From: Planctomycetaceae bacterium
GTDB lineage: Bacteria > Planctomycetota > Planctomycetia > Pirellulales > Thermoguttaceae
Length of the DNA stretch: 10,175 nt
NCBI GenBank assembly: GCA_031288955.1
Contig: JAITQJ010000164.1
Location: 1 to 10,175, forward strand
Reading direction: 5' to 3'
How positions within the stretch are numbered: position 1 is the first letter of the stretch; each line of letters begins with the position of its first letter. This document shows, one piece after another, positions 6,604 to 10,175 of this stretch. Below the pieces are notes generated by a model that ran no database searches, was not told the DNA's origin, and saw only the letters and a program-made list of their open reading frames with translations. The position numbers and the translations under genes are program-made.

Positions 6604-7428
6604 ATGGATTATGGACTTCTCGACTTCGGCGGCGGGCGGCGTTTAGAACGTTTCGGGACACACGTCTTTGACCGAGTCTGTCCGGCTGCGTCAGAAGAAA
6701 AACAACTTCCCGATATTTGGAACCAAGCCGATGCGCGGTATGACGGCACGTGGTCAAAATATCCGCCCCCGCAAACCGTCAGTTTCGGCATTATGCAACT
6801 CGAAGTCCGCTGCACGCCCTTTGGACACCTCGGCGTTTTTCCCGAACAAATGTCCAACTGGCAGCAACTCGCTGCTGAACGGAAAGAGAATCTGCGGATT
6901 TTGAATCTCTTCGCTTATACCGGCGGAAGTTCTATCGCCGCCGCAAAATCAAACCCCAACGCCGAAGTCGTTCACGTCGATGCCGCCAGAGGTATCGTTG
7001 AGTGGGCAAAACACAATGCGGCACTGAACGGTATTCATTCGATACGCTTTATTACCGAAGATGCCCGAAAGTTTGTTCAGCGCGAATTGAAGCGGGGCAG
7101 GCGTTATGATGCGGTGATTCTCGACCCGCCGAGTTATGGACACGGGGTCAAAGGTGAACCGTGGAAAATCGTCTCTGACCTGCCGTTTTTGCTCGCCGAC
7201 ATTGCCTTACTGTTGAGCGATGAACCGGCGTACATTTTATTGACCGCACACACCGCCGGCGACAAAAATGCCGGCGGACCGGCAGCCTTCAAGATAATGC
7301 TGACGGAGGCGGGTATGTACCGTAAAGCGAATTTTATGACAGAAACGTTTACAATGCGTATTCCGTCATCTAACGGCAGCGAACTCGCCGGCGGCTACGG
7401 CGTTTGGTTAAAAAGAAATTCCTCTTGA
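6604..7428 (+). CDS. Class I SAM-dependent methyltransferase, RlmI/RlmK-like
   Basis: The 274-residue protein (start at 6604) has the SAM-binding motif I NLFAYTGGSS (from residue 101), an acidic motif after the next strand (VVHVDAARGIVEWAKHNA), ITEDARKFV, and motif IV LDPPSYGHG (Asp174-Pro-Pro-Ser-Tyr). These fit the YccW/RlmI-RlmK methyltransferase group that modifies 23S rRNA. The PUA domain found in RlmI is absent, so the substrate is uncertain. The N-terminal part (MDYGLLDFGGGRRLERFG) is typical of this shorter form. An ATG at 6502 would lie 95 bases inside the lutB-like gene and add residues of no visible homology, so I prefer 6604, seven bases after that gene's stop. The pair is probably co-transcribed. 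The stop overlaps the -35 of the next gene's promoter. Confidence 0.82.
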   Translation: MDYGLLDFGGGRRLERFGTHVFDRVCPAASEEKQLPDIWNQADARYDGTWSKYPPPQTVSFGIMQLEVRCTPFGHLGVFPEQMSNWQQLAAERKENLRILNLFAYTGGSSIAAAKSNPNAEVVHVDAARGIVEWAKHNAALNGIHSIRFITEDARKFVQRELKRGRRYDAVILDPPSYGHGVKGEPWKIVSDLPFLLADIALLLSDEPAYILLTAHTAGDKNAGGPAAFKIMLTEAGMYRKANFMTETFTMRIPSSNGSELAGGYGVWLKRNSS

Positions 7429-7453
7429 CTCATTTTCAGAAAATCAGTATAAA
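7425..7453 (+). promoter_or_regulatory. Sigma-70-type promoter for the coiled-coil protein gene
   Basis: TTGACT (7425-7430) and TATAAA (7448-7453) are separated by 17 bases, each one base from consensus. The -35 overlaps the methyltransferase stop codon (7426-7428). The start of transcription would fall about 30 bases before the ATG at 7489. Confidence 0.65.
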
Positions 7454-7488
7454 CCGCTGATAACGTTTGTCCGTACTGATGACGCACT

Positions 7489-8592
7489 ATGAACATTTGG
7501 AATAAAGTATTTATCGCTGGTGTGATTGTGTTGGCGATTGTCATTCTCGTATTGGGAGCCGCCGAAATGAAAATTCGCGGTACCGGTCTGAAAACGACTG
7601 ATGCACTTCAGGAAAAAATCGACCGGACTGAAGCGGACATCGCCCAGATTAAAGACGGTTCGTCGCCGAAAAAAAAACTCACGGAAAAGAGCGGTACTGA
7701 ATTAAGTTTTGAGGAACTCCGAAGTAAATTGACCGTTCAACTGGCACAGCGGGGACGTTCCTGGAACAACTGCATCGTTTCAGAATCCGAAGAATCGATA
7801 AAAATCCGAACATTGCCGCCGAATAAAATTGAGGGGGCAGATGCCGACAGTGCCAAACCGATGCAGCAGGTCGAAGTGCAACTCGTCATTACCGAACCGC
7901 TGACCGGCGAAGGAACGAACGCCGTCGTTGCTGTACCGGAGTCCTTAAAGGGCGTTGTCTATGCGTTCAAACAGGACGCAAAACCGGCGGCAGGCGGAGC
8001 AGATAAAGCCGTTTTTCTGGGACGCTTTACGGTTACATCGGCACCGATTCCAACAAAATATCACGATGTAAAAGGTGATGAACAAAACGCTTATCAGGTT
8101 TCGCTTGTAACAGCAGACCCGCTCAACGAGGACGAAATAAAAACGATTGAGGAGGCAGACGGGGCGAAATGGACGCTGCTGCTTTCGCCGCCGAAAGACG
8201 TTGCCGAAAGCGACCCCGACAAACGCCGGGATGCTGCTGTCGCATTAAATTACGCATTGAAAGAACGCAATGAATTGACCAACACGACAGAAACATTGGA
8301 ATCATCGCTTCAGACGTACGAGGAGGCGGAAACGAAATCGCGAACGGAAAACGGCAAAATGGAACAGGACATTGCATTGGAAGAAAAACGTGCCAAAGCA
8401 ATGCAGGAGAACAGCGGGAACGTAAACAAAACACTCAAAGAGTACGACGCATCGATTCAAAAATTGACGCTGCAACAGGAAAAGATGCAGGTCTTGCAAT
8501 CGCTGTATCTTGCCAAAATAGCCGAAGCACAACTGAAAGTGAAGCAGAAGATTCAACAGGAAGCCGACGCAGCGGCAGCCGGCGTGAAATAG
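7489..8592 (+). CDS. Membrane-anchored coiled-coil protein of unknown function
   Basis: The 367-residue protein has an N-terminal hydrophobic helix (about residues 8-25, VFIAGVIVLAIVILVLGAA) with a short MNIWNK lead, so it is probably a single-pass inner-membrane protein with most of the chain outside the cytoplasm. After a short helical stretch rich in Asp, Glu and Lys (about 38-57), residues about 70-235 look beta-rich (alternating QVEVQLVITE, YAFKQD, AVFLGRFTVTS, AYQVSLVTAD). Residues about 260-357 are strongly predicted coiled coil by eye, rich in Glu, Lys and Gln with few prolines, ending in an Ala-rich tail. The layout resembles planctomycete hypothetical proteins with an N-terminal 'WNKV' helix; I do not recognise a named family. 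It has its own promoter. A structural or scaffolding role is only a guess. Confidence 0.7.
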   Translation: MNIWNKVFIAGVIVLAIVILVLGAAEMKIRGTGLKTTDALQEKIDRTEADIAQIKDGSSPKKKLTEKSGTELSFEELRSKLTVQLAQRGRSWNNCIVSESEESIKIRTLPPNKIEGADADSAKPMQQVEVQLVITEPLTGEGTNAVVAVPESLKGVVYAFKQDAKPAAGGADKAVFLGRFTVTSAPIPTKYHDVKGDEQNAYQVSLVTADPLNEDEIKTIEEADGAKWTLLLSPPKDVAESDPDKRRDAAVALNYALKERNELTNTTETLESSLQTYEEAETKSRTENGKMEQDIALEEKRAKAMQENSGNVNKTLKEYDASIQKLTLQQEKMQVLQSLYLAKIAEAQLKVKQKIQQEADAAAAGVK

Positions 8593-8607
8593 ACGTGAAA
8601 AAATAGA

Positions 8608-8636
8608 GTGTATGTGCGGTGCGGATAGAGTACAAT
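8608..8636 (+). promoter_or_regulatory. Possible promoter for the repeat-protein gene
   Basis: TACAAT (8631-8636) is a fair -10 box about 100 bases before the ATG at 8737. The hexamer 17 bases upstream (GTGTAT) is a poor -35. It is suggested mainly by position in the 144-bp gap. Confidence 0.25.
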
Positions 8637-8736
8637 GGACAGTGAAAGGTGAATGATTTTTGTTGGACAAGGAGGACGCGGTTCTCCGCAAACTATTGTT
8701 CGCCGTTCCTCGTTCTTTTGGTTTCCTTAAAAGTTA

Positions 8737-9243
8737 ATGCGTATTATCGCTGTTATTGTGTTTGCGGCAATTTTTTGGACAGGCTTGGCGGCAGCCCAGC
8801 AGAGCGGAGCGGTGAGCAAATGGGGCAGCAGCGAACGGACAACGTTTTCTGACGGTTCGCACGCCGTTAGTGAAAAATGGGGCAGCGGAACACGCACACG
8901 GTTTTATAATGCCGATGGGACATCTTCCGGCAGTGCAACGACATCATCTTGGGGCAGCGGCACGCGGACGCAATTTTACAACAACAGCGGTTCGTCGAAC
9001 GGCAGTGCCACGACTTCGTCTTGGGGCAGCGGCACGCGGACGCAATTTTACAACAAAAGCGGTTCGCCGGACGGCAATGCCACGACTTCGTCTTGGGGCA
9101 ACGGCACGCGGACGCAATTTTACAACAAAAGCGGTTCGCCGGACGGCAGTGCAGCGACTTCGGCTTCGGGCAACGGTCGGCGTACGAACTTCAGTAAACC
9201 GATAAACAGCGTTGAAAAAAAGTTTGCCGCACCCGGTAAATAG
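8737..9243 (+). CDS. Small secreted protein made of 24-residue WG(S/N)GTRTQFYN repeats
   Basis: The 168-residue product begins with a signal peptide (MRIIAVIVFAAIFWTG, cleavage likely after LAAA at residue 20). The rest is almost all tandem repeat. The 24-residue unit is roughly WGSGTRTQFYNKSGSPDG followed by a Ser/Thr-rich SATTSS; four such units begin at 8878, 8950, 9022 and 9094. They are preceded by a shorter one at 8821 (WGSSERTTF) and followed by a decayed one at 9166 (SGNGRRTNF). The tail is FAAPGK. The strand-turn-strand pattern, glycines and aromatic residues suggest stacked beta hairpins or a beta-solenoid, but this is inference. I do not recognise the family. A surface, matrix or fibre role would fit a secreted repeat protein. 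Low pI-neutral, polar composition and absence of Cys are visible. Confidence 0.75.
   Translation: MRIIAVIVFAAIFWTGLAAAQQSGAVSKWGSSERTTFSDGSHAVSEKWGSGTRTRFYNADGTSSGSATTSSWGSGTRTQFYNNSGSSNGSATTSSWGSGTRTQFYNKSGSPDGNATTSSWGNGTRTQFYNKSGSPDGSAATSASGNGRRTNFSKPINSVEKKFAAPGK
8878..9190 (+). repeat. 72-bp tandem repeat inside the secreted protein gene
   Basis: TGGGGC recurs at 8878, 8950, 9022 and 9094, each 72 bases apart, with a diverged TCGGGC at 9166 and a shorter-spaced start at 8821 (57 bases before the first). Units at 8950 and 9022 differ at about 4 of 72 positions, and 9022 and 9094 at about 5, by hand count. The first unit is much more diverged. High nucleotide identity in the middle suggests recent expansion by slippage or unequal recombination. 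Confidence 0.9.
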
Positions 9244-9280
9244 CATTGAACAAAAAAAGCACTGTCCGCTGAACTTTACG

Positions 9281-9296
9281 CACCGCTTTTGCGGTG
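9281..9296. other. Hairpin without T run after the repeat-protein gene
   Basis: CACCGC and GCGGTG pair over 6 bp with a TTTT loop. Neither side has the T tract needed for an intrinsic terminator on its strand (the right side is AAAAA). It may still stabilise a 3' end or be chance. Confidence 0.3.
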
Positions 9297-9307
9297 AAAA
9301 ATATCTC

Positions 9308-9336
9308 TTGCAATTTATTTTTGCCTGTGCTATAAT
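9308..9336 (+). promoter_or_regulatory. Strong sigma-70 promoter for the receiver gene
   Basis: TTGCAA (9308-9313) and TATAAT (9331-9336, perfect -10) are spaced by 17 bases, and the -10 is preceded by TGC, an extended -10. Transcription would start near 9343, leaving a leader of about 65 bases with a small hairpin (GCGGT at 9367-9371 with ACCGC at 9378-9382). Confidence 0.75.
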
Positions 9337-9408
9337 CTCTTGGAGTTTACAGTTTTCAAATTTTGGGCGGTTGAAGTACCGCTGCTAACTCCTAACTGAT
9401 TCGACAAA

Positions 9409-9768
9409 ATGACACGTGTACTTGTTGCCGATGATTCCTCGACGATGCGGAAAATCATTCTCCGCTCGCTGCAAGCCGTCGGCGTAAAAGATGTTGCAGA
9501 AGCCTCCGACGGCAGCGAAGCCGTCGCCATTTTCGCCCCGGGAAAATTCGATATGGTGCTAACCGATTGGAATATGCCCGGAATGACAGGACTCGAAGTT
9601 CTCAAAGCCATCAGGGCGCAAGATGCGAAGATTCCCGTCATTATGGTGACGACCGAAGCCGAAAAGACCCGCGTCTTGGAAGCCATTCAAGCCGGCGTAA
9701 CCGACTACCTCGTCAAGCCGTTCACCCCTGATATGCTCCGTGAAAAATTAGAAAAACACGGATGCTAG
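9409..9768 (+). CDS. CheY-like single-domain response regulator
   Basis: The 119-residue protein is one receiver domain with no output domain. All key residues are present: Asp8 and Asp9 for magnesium (VLVADDSSTMRK), phospho-acceptor Asp53 (MVLTDWNMPGMTG), Thr81 (VIMVTTEAE), Tyr100 and Lys103 (YLVKPFT). The DWNMPGMTGLE loop and MVTTEAE are close to chemotaxis CheY proteins. It would be phosphorylated by a histidine kinase not in this window and act by binding a partner protein, for example a flagellar switch or another phosphorelay step. No chemotaxis genes are adjacent, so a motility role is open. The start at 9409 gives the standard length, and an in-frame alternative is not needed. It has a near-consensus promoter, so expression may be high and constitutive. 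No T-run terminator follows, only a hairpin at 9781-9808. Confidence 0.9.
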   Translation: MTRVLVADDSSTMRKIILRSLQAVGVKDVAEASDGSEAVAIFAPGKFDMVLTDWNMPGMTGLEVLKAIRAQDAKIPVIMVTTEAEKTRVLEAIQAGVTDYLVKPFTPDMLREKLEKHGC

Positions 9769-9780
9769 ATGAATTGATAA

Positions 9781-9808
9781 TTGACAATGAAGAATGGAGA
9801 ATTGTCAA
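9781..9808. other. Hairpin in the gap after the receiver gene
   Basis: TTGACAAT (9781-9788) and ATTGTCAA (9801-9808) form a perfect 8-bp stem around a 12-base loop. No T run follows. The surrounding AATTGATAATTGACAATG-like sequence resembles short dispersed repeats common in many bacterial intergenic regions, but only one copy is in view. Confidence 0.35.
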
Positions 9809-9885
9809 GAAAACGGACACCGTAACGTTTTGCAGCCGCGCTCCAATTATCATTACCGATACCGGATTATCCGTTACTAATTAAA

Positions 9886-10175
9886 ATGAAAGTGTTTTCA
9901 AAACGATTCCTAACGCTGTTGTTTGCCGCCGTACTGTTACCGGCTGGAGTGCTTTGGGCGCAAACGACGACGGACTCGACGAGTTCGTCCACGAGTTCGT
10001 CCACGAGTTCGTCAGGCAGTTCGATAGAGAATCCCGACACCGGCTTTAGTCCGATACCCGGCGGAGTTCTCGTTGATGCCAAAGGCGTGCTGCAGCGCAG
10101 TACGGTACTTGATTACGGTGCCGTGACGCAAAAGCAACTTGCTGCTGCGAGGAAATCCTACGCGGGAATTTCTGC
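9886..10175 (+). CDS. Secreted protein, probable DUF1598 family, 3' end beyond window
   Basis: The ATG at 9886 opens a frame that runs off the window (96 codons seen). It starts with a signal peptide (MKVFSKRF, hydrophobic LTLLFAAVLLPAGVLW, cleavage near AQTTT at about residues 25-26). A Ser/Thr linker (TDSTSSSTSSSTSSSG) follows, then PIPGGVLVDAKGVLQRSTV and QKQLAAARKSYAG. The GGV-x-(V/I)-DA-x-GVL pattern soon after a signal peptide, followed by a short helix with AAR, resembles DUF1598, a family found almost only in planctomycetes and of unknown function. The linker is coded by three 12-bp direct repeats. The assignment rests on a short stretch and recall of the family. Codon-wise the start is unambiguous, since the signal peptide begins there. 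Confidence 0.6.
   Translation, partial: MKVFSKRFLTLLFAAVLLPAGVLWAQTTTDSTSSSTSSSTSSSGSSIENPDTGFSPIPGGVLVDAKGVLQRSTVLDYGAVTQKQLAAARKSYAGIS
9979..10014 (+). repeat. Three 12-bp direct repeats coding a Ser/Thr linker
   Basis: ACGAGTTCGTCC occurs at 9979-9990 and 9991-10002, with a third copy at 10003-10014 differing only in the last base. It codes Thr-Ser-Ser-Ser three times. The unit is a multiple of three, so copy-number change would keep the frame and only lengthen or shorten the linker. Confidence 0.85.

Noticed and set aside
8878..9190. Tandem 72-bp repeats as a possible CRISPR array
   Set aside because: The units are contiguous with no unique spacers and lie inside a coding frame in multiples of three.
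8870..9246. Long Arg/Gly-rich frames on both strands across the 72-bp repeats
   Set aside because: They are shadows: a 72-bp unit has no stop in several frames, so repetition keeps them open. Only the frame from 8737 has a signal peptide and a sensible composition.
9281..9296. CACCGC-TTTT-GCGGTG hairpin as a terminator for the repeat-protein gene
   Set aside because: No T tract follows on either strand, so it was listed only as a hairpin.

Overview
The window looks like a chromosomal segment of a planctomycete-like bacterium (probably Planctomycetota). This is inference from gene content: a secreted ThuA-like protein fused to a cupin, a Tat-exported Gfo/Idh/MocA oxidoreductase of the type expanded in that phylum, a LutB-type Fe-S protein, and a secreted protein whose start resembles the planctomycete family DUF1598. 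Base composition appears moderate, and most genes lack a clear Shine-Dalgarno sequence.

Layout, left to right. (1) 1-1095: 3' part of an AAA-type ATPase with a C-terminal PD-(D/E)XK nuclease-like domain. (2) 1136-2407, minus strand: secreted ThuA-cupin protein, convergent with gene 1. (3) 2408-3003: insertion-sequence debris. An IS1595-family transposase tail is followed, at a CTAG, by a truncated IS5-family element. (4) 3104-4477: Tat-signal Gfo/Idh/MocA oxidoreductase with a good promoter starting right at the IS5 fragment edge. (5) 4478-5216: no intact gene. It holds a terminator-like hairpin, a second IS1595 tail in inverted orientation (about 86% identical to the first by hand alignment) and two strong intrinsic terminators. 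(6) 5217-7428: LutB-like LUD/Fe-S protein and, 7 bp on, a class I SAM-dependent methyltransferase of the RlmI/RlmK type, probably one operon. (7) 7489-8592: membrane-anchored coiled-coil protein with its own sigma-70-like promoter. (8) 8737-9243: small secreted protein built of 24-residue repeats encoded by near-identical 72-bp units. (9) 9409-9768: stand-alone CheY-like receiver with a near-consensus promoter. (10) 9886-end: start of a secreted DUF1598-like protein.

The genes do not form one obvious pathway. ThuA-cupin and the oxidoreductase are both exported sugar-metabolism-type proteins and are transcribed divergently from the IS-rich block. LutB suggests oxidation of lactate or a similar organic acid, but LutA and LutC are not in view. 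The right third is a run of envelope or secreted proteins with a receiver among them. The most distinctive structures are the inverted IS1595 tails bracketing the oxidoreductase and IS5 fragment, the promoter at the IS5 junction, and the 72-bp tandem repeat gene. I saw no tRNA, rRNA, CRISPR array or clear defence system, apart from the ATPase-nuclease at the left edge whose role is unknown.
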